From NCBI GenBank assembly GCA_022601215.1, contig JAHZIZ010000411.1:1-9755 (forward strand): DNA of 9,755 nt, written 5' to 3'. Position numbers and translations under genes: made by a program. The notes under the pieces are model-generated. The model had not been told where the DNA came from and ran no database searches. It saw only the letters and a program-made list of their open reading frames with translations. This stretch comes from Bacteroidota bacterium. GTDB taxonomy: Bacteria > Bacteroidota > Bacteroidia > Flavobacteriales > Flavobacteriaceae. How positions within the stretch are numbered: position 1 is the first letter of the stretch; every line of letters starts with the position of its first letter. This document shows positions 1 through 7,569 of the stretch, in pieces.

Positions 1-2
1 AG

Positions 3-122
3 GTAGATCCTTTTAAACAAGATTTACCGGCTTCAAAGCCACTTGATCCCTCATATCATGATGATTATTTTTTTACAATTGAGTCTTTAAAAGAGCAATT
101 AGACTGTATTACCTATCAATGA
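3..122 (+). CDS. C-terminal end of an unrecognised protein (partial, 5' cut by window edge)
   Basis: The frame beginning at base 3 is open for 39 codons and ends at a TGA at 120-122. The other two forward frames stop within the first 20 bases. The tail is rich in acidic and aromatic residues (it contains SYHDDYFFTIESLKEQL) and has no signal peptide, membrane segment or recognisable motif. No family can be assigned from this fragment. The stop is followed by 184 bp of AT-rich intergenic DNA, which suggests the true end of an upstream gene on the same strand. It could still be a chance open frame, because only 39 codons are visible. Confidence 0.5.
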   Translation, partial: VDPFKQDLPASKPLDPSYHDDYFFTIESLKEQLDCITYQ

Positions 123-184
123 TTTACAGTGCTTCTTATTGTTAATAAAGTTGTTCTTATCTAATGGGCGCATTTTCAGCTTCT

Positions 185-203
185 TGTAATATTTTACGTT
201 ACA
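185..203. repeat. Short imperfect inverted repeat upstream of receptor 1
   Basis: TGTAA (185-189) and TTACA (199-203) are inverted arms separated by 9 bp. They lie about 66 bp before the -7 element of receptor 1. A second AT-only hairpin, AACAAA/TTTGTT, follows at 208-223. Either could be an operator or chance in AT-rich DNA. The rest of the 184-bp gap holds only the promoter. Confidence 0.2.
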
Positions 204-268
204 TTTAAACAAAGTATTTTGTTAGCATTTTCTTAACACTAAAATTAGGTAGTGCTATTTATGCACAG

Positions 269-276
269 TACTTTTG
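269..276 (+). promoter_or_regulatory. Bacteroidota -7 promoter element for TonB-dependent receptor 1
   Basis: TACTTTTG matches the Bacteroidota primary sigma -7 consensus TAnnTTTG exactly and sits 30 bp before the ATG, which predicts a leader of roughly 25 nt. No exact TTG -33 element is present at the usual distance. The nearest resemblance is TTA at 245-247, with a 21-bp spacer. No Shine-Dalgarno sequence precedes the ATG, which is normal in this phylum. Confidence 0.65.
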
Positions 277-306
277 CGAAATCTTAATTAATTAAACTAA
301 CATTTT

Positions 307-2934
307 ATGAAACAACTATTACTATTTGTATTGCTTTTGGGGAGCTTTGCTGCCTATTCGCAAGGGACGGTAACAGGAACCGTGACCGACTCTGACCTAG
401 GGGGGCCACTTCCTAGTGCCAGTGTCATCGAGGAAGGTACTTCTAATGGTACTGTAACTGATTTTGACGGGAATTTTACTATCACTGTTGGAGCAAACTC
501 CGGAGCGATTGAAATTTCTTACTTAGGCTTTGTCACTAGAACAGTCTCCTACACACTATCTGGAGGGACCGCAAATCTAGGAGCCATTGCGCTAGAAGGA
601 GACGCAAACACCTTATCTGAGGTAGTTATTGTTGGAACTGGAGTAATTGATTTAGCAGAAGATAGAGCTACCCCCGTGGCAGTTTCTACTATTAGAGCTG
701 AAGAAATCCAAGAAAAAGTAGCCGGAAACGTAGAGATTGCACAAGCGTTAAAAAGTACGCCTTCTGCATACGTATCTGGACAATCTGGATTTGGAGATTC
801 TCAATTATTCTTAAGAGGTTTTGACCAAAGAAACATTGGAGTATTATTAAACGGACAACCAGTAAATGGTATGGAAGATGGACGTGTGTACTGGTCTAAC
901 TGGGCAGGAATCGCTGATATTGCGAGTGCCATACAAGTGCAACGTGGATTAGGTTCTTCTAAATTAGCTATTTCTTCTGTAGGAGGAACGACAAACATTA
1001 TCATGAAAGCTGCCGATAAGAAAGAAGGTGGTTATGCACGTTTCCTTGGAGCTAACGATAGTTATGTAAAAGGAACTGCTGCTTACAATACAGGTGTAAG
1101 TGATAGTGGATGGGCATTTTCTATGCTAGTTGATTATTGGCAAGCCCATAGAAAGTGGTCAAGAGGTACGTATGGACAAGGACAGAACTATTTCTTCGCT
1201 GTAGGGTACAAACCAAATGACAAGCATAACTTCAATTTTCTAATTACTGGAGCACCTCAGTTTCATGGAAACAAGTGGTCTCAATCAAGAGAGCGTATTG
1301 AAGCGGATCCTAAATTCAACGAACACTGGGGATATGATGCTGACGGAATTTCTTCTGAAAGACAAAATTACTATCACAAACCAGTTATGAACCTTAACTG
1401 GGACTGGAATCTTGGAGACAAAACGGACCTTTCTACTGTGGCTTATGCTTCTTGGGGTCGCGGAGGAGGAACTGGACCTAGAGGTGAAAGAGCTCTTCGT
1501 ACAGATGACCCAGATTTAGTGTTAGACGCTGAAGGAAATGAAATTAGTGACGGTCCATTATCGGGTCAAATTGACTACCCTGCCAACATTGAAAGAAATG
1601 AGGGGTATGCAGGTATTGGTGAAAATAGAGGAGATGGATATATTCGTAGAGCTTCTGTAAATAATCACCAATGGTATGGATTAATTACCAACCTTAGTCA
1701 CCAACTTACAGACGAACTTTCTTTTAATGTAGGTGGAGATGTGAGATTGTATACAGGGGATCACTTTAGACAAGTTGTTGATTTTTACGGATTGACAGGT
1801 TGGGGTAATGATCGTCCAGATGATGCTGTTGTAACTAATGCATATGAAGCAGATCCATGGGCGGCTTTATCAAACTTTGCTGACGAAGGAGATAGAATTA
1901 ACTATGATTTTTCTGAAGACATTAACTATGTTGGTGGTTTTGGTCAGATTGAGTACAGCAATGGTAAGTTTTCTACTTTCTTCCAAGGTTCCGTTTCTAC
2001 GCAATCTTACCAAAGAGAGGATAGGTTTGAAACTGATGACCTAGGAAATAAAATCACTAAGACTTCTGAAAAAGTATCAAAATTAGGGTATAACCTTAAA
2101 GGGGGATTATCTTATACAATTGAAGATGCGCACAAAGTGTACTTTAATGGAGGGTATTATTCAAGACAACCTTTCTTAGATAACGTATTTAGTCCTTCGG
2201 CAAATGCTGAAATCATTAGTCCAGAAGTGGATAATGAAATTATTAGAAGTGTGGAAGCTGGATACCACTTTGAGGCTGGTAAAGTAAGAGCAAACTTTAA
2301 TGCTTATGTTACTGACTGGGCAAACAGAACAGATGCTAACACTGGTTTAGCAGATCCTGATAACATTCCAGATTCTGGAGATGAGTTTGATACTACTATT
2401 CTTCAAAGAGGAATTCGTCAGTACCATACGGGAGCTGAATTGGATGTTGCTGTTAAAGTGGCAAACGGGATTACATTAAACTCTTATATTTCTGGTGGAA
2501 GCTGGGTATATAAAGGAGAGTCAAGTTTTGAAACGTATAACAGTGATACACAAGAATTAATTGATCGTATTGATGGAGTAAATAGACAAGGTGTGAAGGT
2601 TTCTTCGGCACCTCAATTTACAATGGGACTTGGAGCTAGAGCTAAGATTGTTAAAGGACTTAGTGTTGATGGAAACATTAACTATAGAGCAAACCACTAC
2701 GAATTTACGAACGAGTTTACATCTGCAGCCGAATATGAGCCTACTAACTTAAAACCTTATTCTGTAACGGATTTAGGACTTACCTATAAGTTTGCTTTCG
2801 GAGAGAATAAATTGACTTTTAGAGCAAATGTTTATAATGTATTTGATTACGTAGGTATTTCTAATACGGATCGTTTTGGATTCTTTACAGAAAACGGACA
2901 GACTTATAACGGATCTATTCGTTATACGTTCTAA
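307..2934 (+). CDS. TonB-dependent outer-membrane receptor 1 with carboxypeptidase-regulatory-like N-terminal domain
   Basis: This 875-residue outer-membrane importer would use TonB/ExbBD energy to bring a bound ligand into the periplasm. Residues 1-19 form a signal peptide (AAYSQ before the cut). Residues ~20-98 are a CarboxypepD_reg-like beta-sandwich, seen in GTVTGTVTDSDLGGPLPSASV and in TVTDFDGNFTI. A TonB-box-like segment, LSEVVIVGTG, lies at 103-112. The plug spans ~120-236 with LFLRGFDQRNIGVLLNGQPV and GGTTNIIM. The rest is a 22-strand-type barrel ending in a terminal Phe (SIRYTF), the usual BAM signal. The start is set by the signal peptide and by the promoter 30 bp upstream. No SusD partner follows; a terminator does, so it is probably monocistronic. 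The ligand cannot be read from sequence. FecA-like siderophore or oligosaccharide uptake are family possibilities. Clear paralogy exists with the receptor at 4764. Confidence 0.93.
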   Translation: MKQLLLFVLLLGSFAAYSQGTVTGTVTDSDLGGPLPSASVIEEGTSNGTVTDFDGNFTITVGANSGAIEISYLGFVTRTVSYTLSGGTANLGAIALEGDANTLSEVVIVGTGVIDLAEDRATPVAVSTIRAEEIQEKVAGNVEIAQALKSTPSAYVSGQSGFGDSQLFLRGFDQRNIGVLLNGQPVNGMEDGRVYWSNWAGIADIASAIQVQRGLGSSKLAISSVGGTTNIIMKAADKKEGGYARFLGANDSYVKGTAAYNTGVSDSGWAFSMLVDYWQAHRKWSRGTYGQGQNYFFAVGYKPNDKHNFNFLITGAPQFHGNKWSQSRERIEADPKFNEHWGYDADGISSERQNYYHKPVMNLNWDWNLGDKTDLSTVAYASWGRGGGTGPRGERALRTDDPDLVLDAEGNEISDGPLSGQIDYPANIERNEGYAGIGENRGDGYIRRASVNNHQWYGLITNLSHQLTDELSFNVGGDVRLYTGDHFRQVVDFYGLTGWGNDRPDDAVVTNAYEADPWAALSNFADEGDRINYDFSEDINYVGGFGQIEYSNGKFSTFFQGSVSTQSYQREDRFETDDLGNKITKTSEKVSKLGYNLKGGLSYTIEDAHKVYFNGGYYSRQPFLDNVFSPSANAEIISPEVDNEIIRSVEAGYHFEAGKVRANFNAYVTDWANRTDANTGLADPDNIPDSGDEFDTTILQRGIRQYHTGAELDVAVKVANGITLNSYISGGSWVYKGESSFETYNSDTQELIDRIDGVNRQGVKVSSAPQFTMGLGARAKIVKGLSVDGNINYRANHYEFTNEFTSAAEYEPTNLKPYSVTDLGLTYKFAFGENKLTFRANVYNVFDYVGISNTDRFGFFTENGQTYNGSIRYTF

Positions 2935-2955
2935 TACGATAAAATATATTTTTTT

Positions 2956-2989
2956 AAAAGAGGTTGACAAGTGTCAGCCTCTTTTTTTT
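2956..2989 (+). terminator. Intrinsic terminator after TonB-dependent receptor 1
   Basis: The arms GAGGTTGACA (2960-2969) and TGTCAGCCTC (2972-2981) form a 9-10 bp stem with one G-U pair. Extra A-T pairs extend its base, and a run of eight T follows (2982-2989). It begins 21 bp after the receptor stop codon and separates the receptor from the membrane-protein gene. The A-run on the 5' side gives it some potential in the opposite direction too. Confidence 0.88.
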
Positions 2990-3002
2990 ATGCAATAATT
3001 CC

Positions 3003-3010
3003 TACCTTAG
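3003..3010 (+). promoter_or_regulatory. Weak candidate -7 element for the small membrane protein gene
   Basis: TACCTTAG matches TAnnTTTG at all but one defined base. It lies 13 bp past the T-run of the preceding terminator and 56 bp before the chosen ATG. The strong terminator just upstream means the gene needs a promoter of its own, and this is the best candidate in the 77 bp available. No TTG -33 element is visible. It is tentative. Confidence 0.3.
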
Positions 3011-3066
3011 CATTCCGAAGCTTAGGTGTAAATTACCTGCTTCTAATCCAACTAAAACAAGCTATT

Positions 3067-3507
3067 ATGTATTCAACTCTTCAATTTATTCATTCTTATT
3101 GGGCTTATCTGGTAGTCTTTGTAGTAGTTATTGCTACTATTAATGCCCTCGCAGGATTCTTTGGTAAAAAAGAATATCAACCTAAGGACTTTAGATTGGC
3201 TTTATTTGCCTTGATCGTAACCCATCTCCAGTTACTTATTGGATTGATCCTGTTTTTTGTATCTCCTAATGGATTACAAGCCATTTCCAATAATGGTATG
3301 GGTGTGGTAATGAAAGATAGTCAAATGCGCTTATTAGCCATAGAGCACCCTATTATTATGCTTTTAATAACGGCCTTGATTACTATAGGATATTCAAAAC
3401 ACAAAAAGAAGTTAGTTTCGACTCCTAAATTTAAAATGCTGGCCATTTTTTACACCATAGCTACCATTTTTATGTTGAGTCGTATACCATGGGGACAGTG
3501 GTTCTAG
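3067..3507 (+). CDS. Small four-helix inner-membrane protein (cytochrome-b-like family found in flavobacteria)
   Basis: This 146-residue integral membrane protein has predicted helices at about 12-31, 44-65, 94-110 and 123-139, joined by short charged loops (FFGKKEYQPKDFR, GYSKHKKKLVSTPKFK). Short proteins beginning with a LxFIHSYWAYL-like segment and ending in IPW are common in Flavobacteriaceae. From memory they are sometimes labelled cytochrome b, although biochemical support is unknown to me. Histidines 9, 53 and 94 lie at or near the ends of helices 1-3 and could be haem ligands; this is inference. The start at 3067 is preferred. The upstream in-frame GTG at 2971 falls inside the previous terminator hairpin, and its extra 32 residues look non-conserved. 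The gene is flanked by terminators on both sides and is probably transcribed alone. Its function is unassigned. Confidence 0.8.
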   Translation: MYSTLQFIHSYWAYLVVFVVVIATINALAGFFGKKEYQPKDFRLALFALIVTHLQLLIGLILFFVSPNGLQAISNNGMGVVMKDSQMRLLAIEHPIIMLLITALITIGYSKHKKKLVSTPKFKMLAIFYTIATIFMLSRIPWGQWF

Positions 3508-3521
3508 ATAGAGATAAGACA

Positions 3522-3561
3522 TAAAAAAGAGCGATTACCTTTTGGTAATCGCTCTTTTTTA
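3522..3561. terminator. Perfect bidirectional terminator between convergent genes
   Basis: A perfect inverted repeat has 18-bp arms at 3522-3539 and 3544-3561 around a TTTT loop. The core is GAGCGATTACC with GGTAATCGCTC, flanked by A6 on one side and T6 on the other. It therefore reads as a hairpin plus U-tract on both strands. It lies 14 bp after the membrane-protein stop and 17 bp after the end of the minus-strand hydrolase gene, so it can end both transcripts. Confidence 0.93.
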
Positions 3562-3578
3562 TTTTTCATACTACTTTA

Positions 3579-4637
3579 TTAGTTCGCAGTCTTCTCCTTA
3601 ATTAAATAGATATACACTGGGAAGTGATCGCTGTACCCTCCCGTATAACCTCCGTTAGCAAAACTTCGATACGGGTATCCTTTATAACGGCCTCTTGGGT
3701 TCGCTAAATAGGTTTTATTAAAGATCCCAGTTTTATACAAGCGATAAGAGCTGTAATCTTTCTTAGTTAATTCGGTTGAAACAATAATTTGATCGAAAAG
3801 ATTCCAGCCATCTCTCCATGCAAGGGTTCCAAGGCCCTTTTTATGCATTTCTTCCATAGGATTATAAAGCTCTTTTATATCCATTTTCTCTCTCTTTTTC
3901 TGAGTTTTTAACACGTCCTTTACGCTTGGACTTGTCGGGTCGTCATTTAGGTCGCCCATGGTGATAATTTTAGCATAAGGGTTTTCACTAAATAAGGAAT
4001 CCATGATGCGCTTATTTAATTTGGCAGCTTTAATACGTTTCGGTCTACTTCTTGCTTCTCCGCCACTTCTAGAAGGCCAGTGATTCACAATAACATGGAT
4101 TTCTTCTCCATCTAACATCCCGCTAACCAACAATTGATCACGTGTATAGATGCGTTTGGTGGCGTCGTTGTTGTCATAGATGACGAGTTCATGGTTGCTA
4201 TAGTTGGAAGGAGTGAACACTTTTTTCTGATAAAGTAAGGCTACATCGATCCCTCTTCTATCTGGTGAGTCGAAATGAATGATGCCGTAATCTTTATTTA
4301 GCAAAGACTCTTGATTAACAAGATCTTCTAGAACGCGTAGGTTTTCAATTTCACAAACCCCAATTAAAGCAGGAGAGGTTCCCGTCACATCCTGTCCAAT
4401 TTCGGAAATCACTTTAGCCATGTTCTTTAACTTCGAATTATAGATCTCTTCGGTCCAATGATCTTTTCCATCAGGGGTGCGATCATCGTCAAAAGTGATA
4501 GGGTCATCCTCAAAATCAAATAAATTTTCAAGATTATAAAAGGCTATGGTATTTACTTTATAGGTTTTTTCCTGCTGCGCAGAGGCAGTGAAAATCACCG
4601 TGAAGCAAAGCGTGATAAGGGTGTACGTTAATTTCAT
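3579..4637 (-). CDS. Secreted endonuclease/exonuclease/phosphatase (EEP) superfamily hydrolase
   Basis: This 352-residue protein has a type I signal peptide (residues 1-20, FTASA before QQEK), so it acts in the periplasm or outside the cell. The catalytic core of the DNase I/EEP fold is complete. It comprises N35 in FYNLENLFD, the metal-binding Glu E96 in GVCEIEN, D131 after SPDRRG, the catalytic His H186 in NHWPSRSGG, D229/N231 in MGDLNDDP, D282 in FDQIIVS, and S336-D337-H338 in GYSDHFPVY. This fold hydrolyses phosphoesters with Mg2+ or Ca2+; members include nucleases and lipid or inositol phosphatases, so the substrate is open. The NHWPSR and FYNLENLFD signatures resemble secreted bacterial nuclease-like members. 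It is transcribed away from the receptor-lipoprotein operon through a shared 126-bp region, which suggests co-regulation. The start is fixed by the signal peptide and an upstream -7 element. Confidence 0.9.
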   Translation of the reverse strand: MKLTYTLITLCFTVIFTASAQQEKTYKVNTIAFYNLENLFDFEDDPITFDDDRTPDGKDHWTEEIYNSKLKNMAKVISEIGQDVTGTSPALIGVCEIENLRVLEDLVNQESLLNKDYGIIHFDSPDRRGIDVALLYQKKVFTPSNYSNHELVIYDNNDATKRIYTRDQLLVSGMLDGEEIHVIVNHWPSRSGGEARSRPKRIKAAKLNKRIMDSLFSENPYAKIITMGDLNDDPTSPSVKDVLKTQKKREKMDIKELYNPMEEMHKKGLGTLAWRDGWNLFDQIIVSTELTKKDYSSYRLYKTGIFNKTYLANPRGRYKGYPYRSFANGGYTGGYSDHFPVYIYLIKEKTAN

Positions 4638-4684
4638 TCTAGGGTACTATTAAGTTTTTGTAACGTCTTATACAAAAGACGAGC

Positions 4685-4692
4685 CAAAAGTA
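4685..4692 (-). promoter_or_regulatory. -7 element for the secreted EEP hydrolase gene
   Basis: On the minus strand this reads TACTTTTG, an exact TAnnTTTG match and the same octamer as the element before receptor 1. It lies 47 bp from the hydrolase ATG. No TTG is found at the -33 position. The expected -33 zone, around 4710-4720, coincides with the -7 element of the divergent receptor promoter. Confidence 0.6.
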
Positions 4693-4712
4693 CTTAATTC
4701 ATTGAAAATACG

Positions 4713-4720
4713 TAGCTTTG
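4713..4720 (+). promoter_or_regulatory. -7 element for the receptor 2-lipoprotein operon
   Basis: TAGCTTTG matches TAnnTTTG exactly and lies 43 bp before the receptor ATG. No clean TTG -33 element is visible at 17-23 bp upstream. That zone overlaps the -7 element of the oppositely oriented hydrolase promoter at 4685-4692. Confidence 0.6.
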
Positions 4721-4763
4721 CACCCCCATAAATAACAAATTATTAAATAAACACAATTACTAC

Positions 4764-7538
4764 ATGAAACACTTATTAGTAACCCTTTGTGTAAGCCTTT
4801 TAACCGCCTTTTCTATGGTGGCTCAAGATGCTGTTGTCAAAGGGAGGGTGGTAGATGCAACTTCAAATGAGTCAATTCCCGCTACGGAGATCCGTATCGA
4901 GAAGAGTACATTTTTTGCTGAAACAGACGATAACGGCTTGTTTGCTATCACTGGAACCGATCTCCCACAAGGAGAGCAAGTTTTAATTGTATCAAAAGAT
5001 GAATACCTATTACAGCGTATTCCAATTACAATTCAAAACGGAAACACTATTAATTTAGATCCTATTTTACTTCAATTAGACCTCACGGCAGTGGAAGCGC
5101 AAATTGGTATTATTAGTTTAAGTGATAACGAACTGAACCAAGATGAAGGTACTTCCTTTAACATTTCAGGTTTACTACAAGCCTCGAGAGATGTGTTTTT
5201 AAATGCAGCTGCTTTCGACTTTAGTGCGACGTTCTTTCGTCCAAGAGGATTGGATAATGCCAATGGTAAGGTGTTAATCAATGGTATTGAGATGAACAAA
5301 CAATTCACAGGTCGCCCACAATGGGGGAACTGGGGAGGACTCAATGATGTGCAGCGAAACAGAGAGTTTAGCATGGGCTTAAAAGCCAATGAATACAGCT
5401 TTGGAGATATTGCAGGAACCACTAATATTATAATGCGGGCTTCTCAATACAGAGAAGGAGGTCGTGTTTCATATGCGATGGCCAACCGTAGTTATCAAGG
5501 CCGCGTAATGGCCACTTATAATAGTGGTATGACTGCTGAAGGATGGGCGTATTCAGTTTCTGCAGCGAGACGATTTGGAAAAGAAGGCTATATCGATGGA
5601 ACGCTATATGATGCCAATTCTTTTTTCGGATCTGTTGAAAAGAAATTAAATGATGCTCACAGTATTAATTTAACGGCTTTCTACACACCAAACAGAAGAG
5701 GGCGATCTACAGCGATTACCCAGGAGGTAAAAGACTTGAAAGGGATTCGTTACAACCCTAACTGGGGATATCAGGATGGTGAAATTAGAAATAGTAGAAT
5801 TCGTGAAATCGAAGAACCTATTATTACGTTAAATCATTACTGGAATATTAGTGATAATACGACCTTAAATACGAATCTTGGCTACCAATTCGGTAAGATT
5901 TCTAATACCAGAATTGACAATGGGGGAAATAGAAACCCTTTTGGTAATTACTACCAAAGACTACCTAGTTACTTCTTACGTGATCAGAGTCCGACGACTT
6001 ACGATTATCAGCAGGCTTACTTTGCAGAGCAGGAATTTAGAAATGATGGACAGATTGATTGGAACTCATTATACGGAGCCAATCTAAATTCTACCACAGG
6101 GCGATCTAGTTATGTATTGCAAGAAGACAGAAACGATGATAATCAGTTGAGTTTCAACTCAATTTTGAATACAACATTAGCCGAAAACATCGAACTTAAC
6201 GCAGCGGTTACTTATAGGAATTTAAGTAGTGAGAACTATGCGAGTATTCGTGATTTACTTGGAGGTAGTGGCGTGTTAGATCAGGATGATTTTTCTGACA
6301 CTAACGTAGATAGTGATCTTCGTAATCCAAATAGAATAGTTGGTGTTGGTGATAGATACCGTTATAATTATGAATTGACTGCCGATGTGATTTCAGGATT
6401 TGCTCAAGCACAGTTTAAGTACAACACTGTAGATTTTTATGTAGGAGCAAGTGTAGCGCAAACCAACTACCAAAGAAATGGATTGTTTGAAAACGGATAC
6501 TTTGAAGGAAGCAGATCTTTCGGAGAAAGTGAAAAATTGAATTTCTCTAACTTTGGAGTTAAAGGAGGATTGGTTTATAAAGTCACAGGACGTCACTTGA
6601 TCGACTTTAATGCGGGATACTTAACTAAAGCGCCAACAATTCGAAATAGTTTCGCCAATGCAAGACAGAATAACGATGTGATAGACGGATTAACTTCAGA
6701 AACCATACAGAGTGCAGATATTAGTTATATCTACCGTTCACCAATTGTGAAAGCCCGTTTAACAGGGTACTATGCAGGGTTTAGTGATGGAACTGATATT
6801 GGATTCTTCTTTACTCAAAACGCGTTAGGTGCTGAAGATGAAAATGCCTTTGTTCAAGAAATCGTTCAAGGAATTGACAAGCGAAATGTCGGTGTAGAAT
6901 TAGGTATCGAGGCTCAAGTGTTACCAACTGTTAAGTTAAAAGCAGCTGCTACTGTAGGACAGAACATTTTTACCAACAATCCAAATTTATACCTAGCGGG
7001 TGATGATTTTGAAACTGGGAATGATATTCCTGAAAGAGGGAAAAGAGAAGTGACTTTAGAGAATTTTCACGTTGCTGGGGGTCCTGAAAGAGCGTACCAA
7101 ATTGGTATGGAATATCGAGATCCAGATTTCTGGTGGGTTGGGATGACAACTAACTATTTCTCTAATGCCTATGTAGATGTAAGTAACCTGAGAAGAACGG
7201 AAGACTTTGCGTTAGACATAGATGGACAACCCTACGCTAACTACGACCCTGAGGTGGCTAAAGACTTACTATCTCAAGAAGAGTTAGAAGATTATTTCTT
7301 AGTAAACATCGTTGGAGGAAAATCTTGGAAAGTAAAAGACTACTACCTTGGTTTCTTTGCGACAATTAATAACGTGTTGGATCAAGAATATAGAACCGGT
7401 GGCTTTGAAGATTCTAGACGATCTAGTTATGCACAGCAGCTTGAAGAACAAAGTAATAGTGGAGGTCCATTATTTGGTAACCGATATTTCTTCGGAAATG
7501 GCACCACATATTACCTAAACGTTTACGTTCGATTCTAA
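4764..7538 (+). CDS. TonB-dependent outer-membrane receptor 2, partner of a DUF5689 lipoprotein
   Basis: This 924-residue receptor has a signal peptide at 1-20 (FSMVA before QD). A CarboxypepD_reg-like domain covers ~24-105 (VVKGRVVDATSNESIPATEI, AETDDNGLF). The plug spans ~125-230 with GLLQASRDVFLNAAAFDFSA, FFRPRGLDN, VLINGIEMN and GTTNIIMRAS. The barrel reaches a C-terminal aromatic strand (YYLNVYVRF). No canonical EVVVTG-type TonB box follows the N-terminal domain. The segment in its place is IGIISLSDNELNQDEG (114-129), a form I recall as conserved in a flavobacterial receptor subfamily. The lipoprotein gene starts 31 bp after the stop with no terminator between, so the two are one operon. 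The substrate is unknown. The divergent EEP hydrolase suggests phosphoester products such as nucleotides or nucleosides, but that is inference. It is paralogous to receptor 1 across the plug and early barrel. Confidence 0.93.
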   Translation: MKHLLVTLCVSLLTAFSMVAQDAVVKGRVVDATSNESIPATEIRIEKSTFFAETDDNGLFAITGTDLPQGEQVLIVSKDEYLLQRIPITIQNGNTINLDPILLQLDLTAVEAQIGIISLSDNELNQDEGTSFNISGLLQASRDVFLNAAAFDFSATFFRPRGLDNANGKVLINGIEMNKQFTGRPQWGNWGGLNDVQRNREFSMGLKANEYSFGDIAGTTNIIMRASQYREGGRVSYAMANRSYQGRVMATYNSGMTAEGWAYSVSAARRFGKEGYIDGTLYDANSFFGSVEKKLNDAHSINLTAFYTPNRRGRSTAITQEVKDLKGIRYNPNWGYQDGEIRNSRIREIEEPIITLNHYWNISDNTTLNTNLGYQFGKISNTRIDNGGNRNPFGNYYQRLPSYFLRDQSPTTYDYQQAYFAEQEFRNDGQIDWNSLYGANLNSTTGRSSYVLQEDRNDDNQLSFNSILNTTLAENIELNAAVTYRNLSSENYASIRDLLGGSGVLDQDDFSDTNVDSDLRNPNRIVGVGDRYRYNYELTADVISGFAQAQFKYNTVDFYVGASVAQTNYQRNGLFENGYFEGSRSFGESEKLNFSNFGVKGGLVYKVTGRHLIDFNAGYLTKAPTIRNSFANARQNNDVIDGLTSETIQSADISYIYRSPIVKARLTGYYAGFSDGTDIGFFFTQNALGAEDENAFVQEIVQGIDKRNVGVELGIEAQVLPTVKLKAAATVGQNIFTNNPNLYLAGDDFETGNDIPERGKREVTLENFHVAGGPERAYQIGMEYRDPDFWWVGMTTNYFSNAYVDVSNLRRTEDFALDIDGQPYANYDPEVAKDLLSQEELEDYFLVNIVGGKSWKVKDYYLGFFATINNVLDQEYRTGGFEDSRRSSYAQQLEEQSNSGGPLFGNRYFFGNGTTYYLNVYVRF

Positions 7539-7569
7539 AAATACATTGACAAAAATAAAATTCACAATA

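Noticed and set aside
2971..3066. Upstream in-frame GTG extension (32 residues) of the small membrane protein
   Set aside because: The GTG lies inside the loop and 3' arm of the receptor 1 terminator, so an mRNA starting after the terminator would lack it. ATG 3067 gives a normal start just ahead of the first helix.
5072..5422. 116-codon minus-strand open frame inside receptor 2
   Set aside because: It is antisense to the conserved plug coding sequence, has no promoter or signal, and its composition mirrors the opposite strand.
7546..7569. TTG start adding eight residues to the DUF5689 lipoprotein
   Set aside because: The extension (MTKIKFTI) is not needed for the lipoprotein signal. ATG 7570 gives a 22-residue signal to the lipidated Cys, and TTG starts are rare.
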